This document shows positions 1 to 6,203 of a stretch of DNA of 14,304 nucleotides, one piece after another. The position numbers and the translations under genes are program-made. Every line of letters starts with the position of its first letter. The first letter of the stretch is position 1. Source of the stretch: an uncultured Nitrososphaerota archaeon (GTDB taxonomy: Bacteria; Bacillota; Clostridia; Oscillospirales; Ruminococcaceae); NCBI GenBank assembly GCA_934869045.1, contig CAKXAF010000028.1, positions 1-14,304 on the forward strand, in the 5' to 3' direction. The notes beneath the pieces are model-generated. The model searched no databases. It saw only the letters and a list, made by a program, of their open reading frames with translations, and had not been told where the DNA came from.

Positions 1-1
1 G

Positions 2-136
2 CGGGATACCGTGAAGATCATGGTCGGCGGCGCCCCTGTTACCCAGAATTTCTGTGATTCCATCGGCGCGGATTGCTACACCTCCGACGCTGCTTCTGCG
101 GCAGACGCGGCGCTGCAGTTTTGCACGGCCTGCTAG
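2..136 (+). CDS. Corrinoid (cobalamin-binding) methyl-carrier protein, C-terminal end only
   Basis: Only the last 44 residues are in the window; the start lies upstream. The frame reads RDTVKIMVGGAPVTQNF near its beginning and then a Gly-Ala-Asp stretch and an Ala/Asp-rich helix. The 'KIMVGGAPVT...IGAD.Y..DA..A...A' pattern is typical of the end of the B12-binding domain in MtaC/MtbC/MttC-type corrinoid proteins, which carry a methyl group on cobalamin between a substrate-specific methyltransferase and a downstream methyl acceptor such as tetrahydrofolate. They act in the cytoplasm in methanol or methylamine use. The substrate cannot be told from this fragment, because specificity is set by the partner methyltransferase, which is outside the window. 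The C-terminus is unusually Cys-rich for so short a stretch (CTAC at the very end). The gene is followed at once by a strong terminator, so it is the last gene of its operon. Confidence 0.8.
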   Translation, partial: RDTVKIMVGGAPVTQNFCDSIGADCYTSDAASAADAALQFCTAC

Positions 137-143
137 GTTTTAG

Positions 144-182
144 AAAAAGGCGGGGCTCCCAGAAGGGAGTCCCGCCTTTTTT
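144..182 (+). terminator. Intrinsic terminator of the corrinoid protein gene
   Basis: A GC-rich hairpin begins 7 bases after the stop codon: the left arm 144-160 and the right arm 165-182 pair along their length with one G-T wobble and an AGAA loop, and the right arm ends in six T. The flanking A run makes it potentially active on the minus strand too, but the opposing gene (uvrC) ends about 200 bases away. The remaining bases up to 383 hold no gene I can support. Confidence 0.93.
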
Positions 183-383
183 ATGAAAAAAGTGGTGTGG
201 CTGAACCAGAGCAATTTCGCTCGAAATTCCAGGGAAAAGCGACGCCCTTTGAAAAAGGCAGGCAAAAACCTATCGATCCTTTAGACAAAGCTGTTGGCAC
301 ACAAAATCAGCAAAGACTTTCGTGAAAACGCGGCAGCCGGCTCTGTCAGATGTGAGCCGTCTCCACTCTGCACTTGGCTGAAA

Positions 384-2249
384 TCAGACATCTTCCGAGT
401 TCCTTGCCGATGATTCCGGGGAACCGGAGGTTTCCCCCCACATTTCCTGAATCGCCTGCCAGGCGGCTTCCGCCTTTTCCGGGGAAAGCCTGGCCACATC
501 GGCCAGCTCCTGGGGGGTTGCTTCCCGGATCCGTTTTTTTGTGCGGAATTCTTTGAGGATCGCCTTGGCCTTGGCGTCTCCAATGCCGGGGATTTTCTTT
601 AGATCGCTGTCGTAGGAGGATTTTTTGTGGAGAGTTCTCTGATAGGCGATGGCGAAACGGTGAACCTCGTCCTGGATGGATGTGACGAAGGTGAAGGCCG
701 CCTTCACCGCCGAGAGGGCGATTTCCCCCTCCTCGCTAACAATGGCGCGGGTGCGGTGGCGGTTGTCCTTGACCATGCCGAACAGGGGAACGGTGATTTG
801 CAGCTCGTTAAAGACCTTCCGGACGGCGGAGACTTGGCCCCTGCCGCCGTCCAAAAGGATCAGATCCGGCAGGCGGGAGAAGCCGGGATCCCCGGCCTGG
901 TAGCGGAGAAACCGGCGGCGGAGGACCTCAGCCATGGAGGCAAAATCGTCCTGGCCGGCCACCTCCTTGATGGCGAAGCGCTTGTAGTCGGATTTCAGGG
1001 GGCGGCCGTTTTCAAAGACGATCATGCCGCCCACCCGGCCAGTCTCGCCCCAGTTAGAGATGTCATAGGCCTCGATGTACATCGGCGGGGAGGGAAGGCC
1101 CAGGAGGTTCCCCAGCTGCTCCAGTGCCGCCACCTCCCGGCCGGTGCGCTGAACCCGGTCGGACAGTTGTTCCAGGGCGTTGTTGTGAGCCATCTCCACC
1201 AGCTTCCTGCGGTCGCCCTTTTGAGGGACGGAGACGGTTACGGCGTGGCCTGCCTGGTGGCGGGCAAACTGGCTGAAGAGATCCAGATCCTCCGGCGCTT
1301 CGTCCAGAAGGATATCCCGGGCGATATCCGGCGCGGCGGCGTAGTAGCGGTTGAGGAATTCCGTGCGGACCTCCGGAAGGTCGAAAACCTCGTCGAAAAA
1401 GTAGGTCAGCTTGTCAAGAAGGCGTCCTTCCCGGTATTGGATGACCACTGCGCAGGCCAGAAGGTGATTTTGGGCGAAGGCGATGACATCCAGATTTTTA
1501 TCGCTGCCCAGGAGGACCTGTTGGGTGGCGGTAATCTTTTGGATGGCGCGGATGCGGTCCCTGAGGCGGGCGGCCTGTTCGAAATCCAGCTCCTCCGCGG
1601 CTTGCTCCATTTGCTTTTGCAGGGTTTCCACGGAGGTGGAGCTGCCGTGCTTAATATATTCTACAGCTTCCCGGATTAGGGATTGGTACTCATTTTTTTC
1701 CATTTTCCCGCGGCAGAGGCCGAAGCAGCGGTGAATGTGGAAGTTCAGGCAGGGGCGGCCTTTGCCGAATTCCTGGGGAAAACGTCGGGAGCAGCTGGGA
1801 AGGCAGAACACGCGGTTGGCCTCGTCCACGCTCTGCTTGACGATGAAGGAACTGGTATAGGGACCCAAATAGGTTCCGTCGCCGGATTTCTGCTTGGCGG
1901 CGGTGATGCGGGGGTAGTCCCCGCCGGAGATGTGGATGTAATGGTAGCCTTTATCGTCCTTGAGGAGAATATTGTATTTGGGGTTATGGAGCTTAATGAG
2001 ACTGCACTCGAGGACCAGAGCCTCGAATTCGCTGCCGGTGACGATGTAGTCAAAATCATTGACGTGGGCTACCATCTGGCGGACCTTTTCCGTATGGGAG
2101 GAATTTTCACGGAAGTAGCTGACAACCCGGTTTTTCAGGGCTTTCGCCTTGCCGACGTAGATAATCTCCCCCTGCTTGTCCTTCATCAGATAAACGCCGG
2201 GCTGAAGGGTCAGACTCAGCGCCTTCTTTTTCAGTTCTTCGATGGTCAT
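384..2249 (-). CDS. uvrC: UvrABC system protein C (excinuclease subunit C)
   Basis: UvrC makes both incisions around a DNA lesion in nucleotide excision repair after UvrA2B damage recognition. All family parts are visible. The N-terminal GIY-YIG nuclease (about residues 15-95) has GVY at 18-20, IYVGKAK at 30-36, Arg41 and Glu76. A Cys cluster follows (Cys153, 167, 175, 179), matching the iron-sulfur ligand region of the family. The UVR domain for UvrB contact is at about 205-240. The C-terminal RNase H-like nuclease has Asp396, Asp435, Asp467 (in LLDGGRGQ) and His530, the expected catalytic set. Tandem helix-hairpin-helix motifs start at KIPGIGDAKAKA (552-563). At 621 residues the length is normal. 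The ATG at 2249 is preceded by an AGGCGGTG ribosome site. It is transcribed alone, divergent from the secreted repeat protein; no convincing own terminator is visible after its stop. Confidence 0.98.
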   Translation of the reverse strand: MTIEELKKKALSLTLQPGVYLMKDKQGEIIYVGKAKALKNRVVSYFRENSSHTEKVRQMVAHVNDFDYIVTGSEFEALVLECSLIKLHNPKYNILLKDDKGYHYIHISGGDYPRITAAKQKSGDGTYLGPYTSSFIVKQSVDEANRVFCLPSCSRRFPQEFGKGRPCLNFHIHRCFGLCRGKMEKNEYQSLIREAVEYIKHGSSTSVETLQKQMEQAAEELDFEQAARLRDRIRAIQKITATQQVLLGSDKNLDVIAFAQNHLLACAVVIQYREGRLLDKLTYFFDEVFDLPEVRTEFLNRYYAAAPDIARDILLDEAPEDLDLFSQFARHQAGHAVTVSVPQKGDRRKLVEMAHNNALEQLSDRVQRTGREVAALEQLGNLLGLPSPPMYIEAYDISNWGETGRVGGMIVFENGRPLKSDYKRFAIKEVAGQDDFASMAEVLRRRFLRYQAGDPGFSRLPDLILLDGGRGQVSAVRKVFNELQITVPLFGMVKDNRHRTRAIVSEEGEIALSAVKAAFTFVTSIQDEVHRFAIAYQRTLHKKSSYDSDLKKIPGIGDAKAKAILKEFRTKKRIREATPQELADVARLSPEKAEAAWQAIQEMWGETSGSPESSARNSEDV

Positions 2250-2345
2250 GATTCACCGCCTTTTGAAGGTTACGGGTTGTAAGGCTTTTCATGGGTTTTG
2301 TAATGAATTTGTTGAAAAATTGTAGTGGTATTCCGTCTGTCCGGG

Positions 2346-2372
2346 TGATAAAATAAAACTAGGATAGGAGGG
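2346..2372 (+). promoter_or_regulatory. Extended -10 promoter and ribosome site for the secreted repeat protein
   Basis: TGATAAAAT at 2346-2354 is a TGn-extended -10 box; no good -35 box lies 16-18 bases upstream, which is usual for extended -10 promoters. A GGAGGG ribosome site at 2367-2372 is 6 bases from the ATG at 2379. The uvrC promoter must lie in the same 129-base divergent gap on the other strand, but I see no clear match for it. Confidence 0.55.
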
Positions 2373-2378
2373 AAACCA

Positions 2379-3752
2379 ATGAAAAAAGTATTTGCGCTGG
2401 CCGCAGCCATGCTGGCCGCCGCCATTTTTCTGACGTCCCCGGCAGGGATGAGCGCCGCAGCAGAAACAGGGGCCGGTCTGGCGTTTACCGATACCCTGTC
2501 TGGCGAGAGGGCCGTGATCCGGAATCGGGACGGGGCAAAGCTGGTGCTGGACAATGTGATGAAGATAGAGGAGGAAAACGGCTGGCTCACGGTTTACGTG
2601 TTGGAAGACGTCCCCTACCAGGTGGACGCTGACAGCTTTGTCATGGCGATTGCGAACTCGGGAGACTTCAACCAGGCCCCCGGTTCCCGCTACAAGCTGT
2701 ACCGGAAAAACGCGGATGGATCCCGGGGGGCAGCCACCGGAGAAACCGTCGATACCGCAGAGCTGCTGGAGCGCGGCATCGTGGCCATTGACAATCCCAC
2801 CCGGGAAGAAAAGCACTGGGAAATCCTGCCCAACCGCAGCAGCGGCACTATGACCGGGCTTAGGGGAACGTATATTGTCCAGCTCAGCGACGAAAACATT
2901 TTTTCCTCCACCCAGCGGTGGGAAGACGCTTTTTTCCTGAAAACCGTCAGCGGTCCGGACAGCTCGGAGATCGCGGATGTGGTAAAAACCGTCCCGGTGG
3001 AGGGGGAAGGCCGCTGGGAGTACCTCTCCAACGGCAGGCGCCGTTTTCTCAGGGAATGGGCCGGGGAATTCTCCCCCTGCATCGGATGGGAGCAGATCGC
3101 TGGGAAATGGTACGATTTCTATCCGTACAGCGGCGGCGATGAGAGCCTGGACATATATGACATGGTTACAGGCTGGGTCAGCGGGGGCCCCAATGTAGAC
3201 AACAGCCACGGGCTTTCCGGTAAGGTTGGCGGAATGTACTATCTCCAGGAGGACGGGAGCCTGAAAACCGGCTGGGTGCAGCGGGACGGAAACTGGTATT
3301 ATCTGGATCCGAAAACCCTTTGGTACCGCACCGGCTGGTTTCAGGATACCGACGGCAGCTGGTACTATCTTTCCCCAAAAGACGGGAAGATGTACACTGG
3401 CTGGCTTTGGGAAAACGGAAAATGGTACTTCCTGGGGGAAGGCGGGCGGATGTACGACAACGGATGGCGCCCGACGGCTCCTGCCATGGACAGCGTGATG
3501 ATGCTGGGGCAATGGGAGGGCTTCCACTACTTCCGGAAGGACGGTTCCATGGCCACCGGATGGCAGCTGATAGAGACACTCCAGGACGATGAGTTTATAG
3601 ATGCCTGGTACTATTTCAACCCGGACGGGAGCCGTTATAACGGCTGGCTCCAATGGAACGGGAGATGGTATTATCTGAAGGACGGCTCTATGGAGACAGA
3701 CACGGTTATCGGCGGATACCGCCTCAACAGCGACGGCGTTTGGGTCCCCTAA
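2379..3752 (+). CDS. Secreted protein with C-terminal cell-wall-binding (choline/glucan-binding type) repeats
   Basis: Residues 1-28 form a classic signal peptide: MKK, a hydrophobic Ala/Leu core, and a small-residue cleavage zone around SAAA, so the 457-residue product is exported. Residues about 30-205 form a region I do not recognise; it has no Cys and no obvious catalytic motif. From about 212 to the end there are roughly seven or eight aromatic repeats of the form G-W-x-x-x-x-G-x-W-Y-Y-L with DG turns, for example GWVQRDGNWYYL at 298-309, GWLWENGKWYFL at 341-352 and GWLQWNGRWYYL at 422-433. Such repeats (CW_binding/choline-binding family) usually hold surface proteins non-covalently to wall polymers in Clostridia and streptococci; the ligand here is unknown. 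Repeat spacing is irregular, with short inserts around 364-380 and 398-408. No LPXTG motif is present. The likely role is a wall-associated adhesin or accessory protein, which is inference only. It is a single-gene unit with its own promoter and terminator. Confidence 0.9.
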   Translation: MKKVFALAAAMLAAAIFLTSPAGMSAAAETGAGLAFTDTLSGERAVIRNRDGAKLVLDNVMKIEEENGWLTVYVLEDVPYQVDADSFVMAIANSGDFNQAPGSRYKLYRKNADGSRGAATGETVDTAELLERGIVAIDNPTREEKHWEILPNRSSGTMTGLRGTYIVQLSDENIFSSTQRWEDAFFLKTVSGPDSSEIADVVKTVPVEGEGRWEYLSNGRRRFLREWAGEFSPCIGWEQIAGKWYDFYPYSGGDESLDIYDMVTGWVSGGPNVDNSHGLSGKVGGMYYLQEDGSLKTGWVQRDGNWYYLDPKTLWYRTGWFQDTDGSWYYLSPKDGKMYTGWLWENGKWYFLGEGGRMYDNGWRPTAPAMDSVMMLGQWEGFHYFRKDGSMATGWQLIETLQDDEFIDAWYYFNPDGSRYNGWLQWNGRWYYLKDGSMETDTVIGGYRLNSDGVWVP

Positions 3753-3756
3753 CAAT

Positions 3757-3788
3757 AAAAGCCGGCGGGAGAAACCCACCGGCTTTTT
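3757..3788. terminator. Bidirectional intrinsic terminator shared by the repeat-protein gene and ptsH
   Basis: The arms 3759-3769 and 3775-3785 pair with a single C/A mismatch around a 5-base loop. A T run (3784-3788) follows on the plus strand and the matching A run (3757-3760) gives a T run on the minus strand. It begins 4 bases after the plus-strand stop and lies 10 bases beyond the ptsH stop, so it serves both convergent genes. Confidence 0.9.
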
Positions 3789-3798
3789 GCGCACAGAC

Positions 3799-4062
3799 CT
3801 ATTCCGCGAAGGCAGATTCAACCAGCTTGACGAGGCTGTCGACCGCAGCCTGTTCATCGACTCCGTCGGCAATGATGCGGATGGTCGTGCCGCCAACAAT
3901 ACCCAAGGACAGAACGCCCAACAGACTCTTTGCATTCACACGGCGCTCTTCTTTCTCCACCCAGACAGAGGATTTGAACTCATTGGCCTTTTGAATGAAA
4001 AAGGTCGCGGGACGGGCATGGAGACCCACTTGGTTTTTCACGGTTACGTCTTTCAGATACAT
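3799..4062 (-). CDS. ptsH: Phosphocarrier protein HPr
   Basis: HPr relays phosphate from enzyme I to the EIIA domains of the sugar phosphotransferase system in the cytoplasm. The active-site motif GLHARPA is present, so this is HPr and not the catalytically dead paralogue Crh. The regulatory motif NAKSLLGVLSLG holds the serine that HPr kinase/phosphorylase modifies in Firmicutes. The start is ambiguous. The ATG at 4068 gives 89 residues but lies only 3 bases after the AGGAG ribosome site (4076-4072). The ATG at 4062 has a 9-base gap, gives 87 residues, and puts the active His at 15 and the serine at 46, the canonical numbering; I chose it. The gene is monocistronic with its own promoter. Enzyme I (ptsI), its usual neighbour, is not in the window. 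Confidence 0.96.
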   Translation of the reverse strand: MYLKDVTVKNQVGLHARPATFFIQKANEFKSSVWVEKEERRVNAKSLLGVLSLGIVGGTTIRIIADGVDEQAAVDSLVKLVESAFAE

Positions 4063-4141
4063 TCTCATACTCTCCTATAAAAGTTCAAGGTAATCGCGGC
4101 CATGCGATGCCTGCTGAAAGGGGCCGCTCCGAAGTACCTTT

Positions 4142-4169
4142 ATTATACCACAGCCATTTTTTCCGTCAA
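4142..4169 (-). promoter_or_regulatory. Sigma-A promoter of ptsH
   Basis: On the minus strand, TTGACG (4169-4164) and a perfect TATAAT (4147-4142) are separated by 16 bases. The predicted start near 4135 leaves a leader of about 70 bases before ptsH. This shows that ptsH does not depend on read-through from trmD. Confidence 0.88.
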
Positions 4170-4235
4170 CTCATTTTTGACGGGATTCCAAGACTTTTCT
4201 GGATTTTCGTGAGAGACGTAAATTTCAGATAAAAG

Positions 4236-4278
4236 TTATCAACATATTTGAATATACTGCATAGTAATTTATCAACAT
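4236..4278. repeat. Two identical TTATCAACAT 10-mers 33 bp apart
   Basis: The 10-mer occurs at 4236-4245 and again at 4269-4278 in the same orientation, in an AT-rich stretch between trmD and the ptsH promoter. TTATCAACA differs by one base from the DnaA-box consensus TTATCCACA. The spacing is close to three helical turns. Function is unknown; protein binding is inference. Nothing else is evident between 4170 and 4323: no gene and no clear trmD terminator. Confidence 0.6.
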
Positions 4279-4323
4279 CCTGTGACTGGAATCCTCGAAT
4301 TTTGTCGGAACTGCGGAATATCG

Positions 4324-5007
4324 CTATTTCTTCAGAAGGTCCGGCCGCTTTTTTTGAGTGCGCTCCAGGCTCTGCTCCGCCCGCCAGCGCTCGATGTTGG
4401 CATGGTGGCCGGAGAGGAGGACATCCGGCACCGGCATTCCCTGCCACTCCTCCGGGCGGGTATACTGGGGGTATTCCAGCAGGCCGTTCATGTGGCTTTC
4501 GTTTTCAAAGCACTCCGGATCTGCCAGCACGCCGTCGCAGAGGCGGACGATGCTGTCGGTCAGGACCATGGCGGCCAGCTCGCCGCCGGTGAGGACGTAA
4601 TCGCCGATGGAAACCTCCTCGTCCACGATCCGCTCCAGAATCCGCTCATCCACACCCTCATAGTGACCGCAGAGGAGAAAGAGATGGGGGATTTCCCGGA
4701 AGGCCAAGGCCTTTTGCTGGGTCAGGGTTTTGCCCTGGGGGGAAAGATAGACCACATAGGGCAGGGAGCCGCTGGTGGCCACTACGTCCAGGTAGCAGCG
4801 CCAGATGGGTTCCGGCTGCATGACCATGCCCTTTCCGCCGCCGTAGGGAGTATCGTCCACGCGGTGGTGCTTGGGGTCGGGGGAGTAGTCGCGAATATTA
4901 TGGCAGTGGATCTCCACCAGGTGATTTTTCCGGGCACGTCCGATGATGCTGGCGCCCAGAACGGCTTCGCACATTTCCGGGAAGAGAGTGGCGATATCAA
5001 TTCGCAT
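4324..5007 (-). CDS. trmD: tRNA (guanine-N1-)-methyltransferase (m1G37)
   Basis: TrmD methylates N1 of G37 next to the anticodon of tRNAs reading CNN-type codons, using S-adenosylmethionine, and prevents +1 frameshifting. The trefoil-knot SPOUT signatures are present: DDTPYGGGKGMVM at 51-63, YLSPQGK at 87-93, LLCGHYEGVDERI at 111-123 and EVSIGDYVLTGGE at 131-143. The C-terminal tRNA-binding part ends in GLLEYPQYTRPEEW and VLLSGHHANIERWR. At 227 residues it is slightly short but within the family range. One oddity is that Glu170 (in ESHMNGLLE) aligns with the catalytic Asp (DSF..GLL) of enterobacterial and Bacillus enzymes. The ATG at 5007 follows rimM by 14 bases, with GGAGGG overlapping the spacer, so the two are translated together. 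It is the last gene of the ylxM-ffh-rpsP-khpA-rimM-trmD run. Confidence 0.98.
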   Translation of the reverse strand: MRIDIATLFPEMCEAVLGASIIGRARKNHLVEIHCHNIRDYSPDPKHHRVDDTPYGGGKGMVMQPEPIWRCYLDVVATSGSLPYVVYLSPQGKTLTQQKALAFREIPHLFLLCGHYEGVDERILERIVDEEVSIGDYVLTGGELAAMVLTDSIVRLCDGVLADPECFENESHMNGLLEYPQYTRPEEWQGMPVPDVLLSGHHANIERWRAEQSLERTQKKRPDLLKK

Positions 5008-5021
5008 ACATCCGCCCTCCT

Positions 5022-5522
5022 TCAGTCGTCGAAAAGGCCGTCCAGCGGGCGGATGCGCAGGAGGTGAGCCTCCAGGTCCGTCTGGACGACGACCTGGGGA
5101 ATGGCGGGAACGTAGCGTTCCTTCCCATCGGCAAAGCGAACATGGTAGACGTCGTTGGCGCCGGTCTGGCTGACATCGGTGAGTTCCCCGTAAACGATGG
5201 AGGGGTCGTCGGCGTTTACGACCTGAAGGCCGATCAGATCTGCGATAAAATAGGTGCCCTTGGGGAGTTTGGCGTCGGCGCGGTTGATGCAGAGCACCCG
5301 GTTGACCAGCTTCTGGGCGGCCTCGGGGGTGTCCACGCCGTCCAGCTTCAGGATGACGATGTTTTTGCTGGGCCGCGCGGAGCGGACCTTCACCGGCTCA
5401 CCGGCGATATACATGGTTTTGAAGCGGGTAAGAAATTCCGGCCCGTCGCACCAGGGCTGAACCCGGACTTCTCCCTTCAGGGCGTGGATGGCAACAATTT
5501 TGCCGGCTTCCAGCAGTTCCAT
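5022..5522 (-). CDS. rimM: Ribosome maturation factor RimM
   Basis: RimM binds S19 and helps 16S rRNA processing and assembly of the 30S head. The N-terminal RimM barrel is seen in AGKIVAIHALKGEVRVQPW (start of the mature frame), followed by a region with LDGVDTPEAAQKLVNR, and a C-terminal PRC-barrel from about residue 90 to 163 (YFIADLIGLQV, NDVYHV, RYVPAIP, RIRPLDGL). The chosen ATG at 5522 gives 166 residues, is preceded by AAGGAGG at a 4-5 base distance, and starts exactly where the family homology starts. The frame is open further up to 5567, but that extension would translate the terminator hairpin and has no ribosome site. The gene sits between khpA and trmD, as in many Firmicutes. Confidence 0.97.
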   Translation of the reverse strand: MELLEAGKIVAIHALKGEVRVQPWCDGPEFLTRFKTMYIAGEPVKVRSARPSKNIVILKLDGVDTPEAAQKLVNRVLCINRADAKLPKGTYFIADLIGLQVVNADDPSIVYGELTDVSQTGANDVYHVRFADGKERYVPAIPQVVVQTDLEAHLLRIRPLDGLFDD

Positions 5523-5538
5523 AGTTCCTCCTTCATCG

Positions 5539-5564
5539 AAAAAACCCACTCCGGAAGGAGTGGG
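5539..5564 (-). terminator. Intrinsic terminator inside the operon, between khpA and rimM
   Basis: Read on the minus strand, CCCACTCC (5564-5557) pairs perfectly with GGAGTGGG (5552-5545) around a TTCC loop, followed by six T (5544-5539). It starts 15 bases after the khpA stop and ends 8 bases before the rimM Shine-Dalgarno region, leaving no room for a new promoter. It most likely lets part of transcription through and so lowers rimM-trmD relative to the upstream genes. Confidence 0.85.
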
Positions 5565-5579
5565 CATTCCGTATGGGAA

Positions 5580-5813
5580 TCAGTCGATTTCCACCATGAC
5601 CTTCTCGCTGCGCATGGATGCGCTGGCGCGCATGACCGTACGAATCGCCTTGGCGATCCGGCCCTGCTTACCGATGACGCGGCCCATGTCTCCGGGAGCG
5701 ACGTTCAAGTGGTAGACGATGGTGCCGTCTTCGGTAGGCTCGTCCACTGTGACCTTGACGCCGTCCTTGTCTTCTACAAGGCCCTTGGCGAGGGTGATGA
5801 GCAATTCTTCCAT
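5580..5813 (-). CDS. khpA: KH-domain RNA-binding protein KhpA (YlqC family)
   Basis: This is a 77-residue single KH domain protein. The GxxG RNA-contact loop is clear as VIGKQGRIAKAIRTV, with Gly48 and Gly51. In streptococci and other Firmicutes KhpA pairs with KhpB (EloR/Jag) and binds RNAs that affect cell division and elongation. The position between rpsP and rimM is the standard one for the gene. The ATG at 5813 has an AAGAGG ribosome site about 9 bases upstream. The length matches the family. It is followed by the intra-operon terminator, so khpA is probably expressed with ffh and rpsP at a higher level than rimM. Confidence 0.96.
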   Translation of the reverse strand: MEELLITLAKGLVEDKDGVKVTVDEPTEDGTIVYHLNVAPGDMGRVIGKQGRIAKAIRTVMRASASMRSEKVMVEID

Positions 5814-5881
5814 AGCGATGCCTCTTTTCGGTTTTCAGTGACCGCCTCTGTTATCCCGGCGGATGGGACCCGGCAGGGAGA

Positions 5882-6124
5882 TTATTCGCCCGCGCTGATT
5901 TTCAGAAGCTTCTTGACGGTGTCGGTGGGCTGAGCGCCGTTAGCGATCCACTTGTTGGCCTTCTCCACGTCAACATGGATGGCACTGGGATTTTGGGTGG
6001 GATCGTAGGTGCCGATTTCCTCAATGAAACGGCCGTCTCTGGGATAGCGGGAATCCGCTACAACAATACGGTAAAAGGGAGCTTTCTTCGCGCCCATTCT
6101 GCGCAGTCTGATTTTTACTGCCAT
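5882..6124 (-). CDS. rpsP: 30S ribosomal protein S16
   Basis: The 80-residue product begins MAVKIRLRRMGAKKAPFYRI and continues VVADSRYPRDGRFIEEIGTYDP, the S16 family signature. It contacts 16S rRNA in the lower body of the 30S subunit and is needed for assembly. The ATG at 6124 has AGGAGG 9 bases upstream. The 79-base gap to ffh contains alternative GC-rich inverted repeats but no clear promoter. The gap of 68 bases to khpA has no terminator with a T run. The length is typical. Confidence 0.98.
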   Translation of the reverse strand: MAVKIRLRRMGAKKAPFYRIVVADSRYPRDGRFIEEIGTYDPTQNPSAIHVDVEKANKWIANGAQPTDTVKKLLKISAGE

Positions 6125-6203
6125 AATTCATTTCCTCCTAAATATCGGTGGTTTCTATTGCTATACGCGGGATGCCGCGCTGGGCGGGCCGCGTTGTACA
6201 GCC

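Noticed and set aside
338..359. CGGCTC/GAGCCG hairpin downstream of uvrC as its terminator.
   Set aside because: The loop is 10 bases and no T tract follows directly on the minus strand, so it does not qualify as an intrinsic terminator.
2289..3935. A 548-codon open frame on the minus strand across the secreted repeat protein gene.
   Set aside because: It runs through the bidirectional terminator and into ptsH in a different frame. The composition is Pro/Val/His-rich with no recognisable motif, while the opposite strand encodes a signal peptide and repeats.
4166..4447. A 93-codon minus-strand frame overlapping the end of trmD.
   Set aside because: It overlaps trmD on the same strand in another frame, shows no motif, and extends into AT-rich intergenic DNA with the repeat pair.
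5523..5567. A 15-residue N-terminal extension of RimM.
   Set aside because: It would translate the terminator hairpin and T tract, and the ATG at 5522 has an AAGGAGG site at the right distance.
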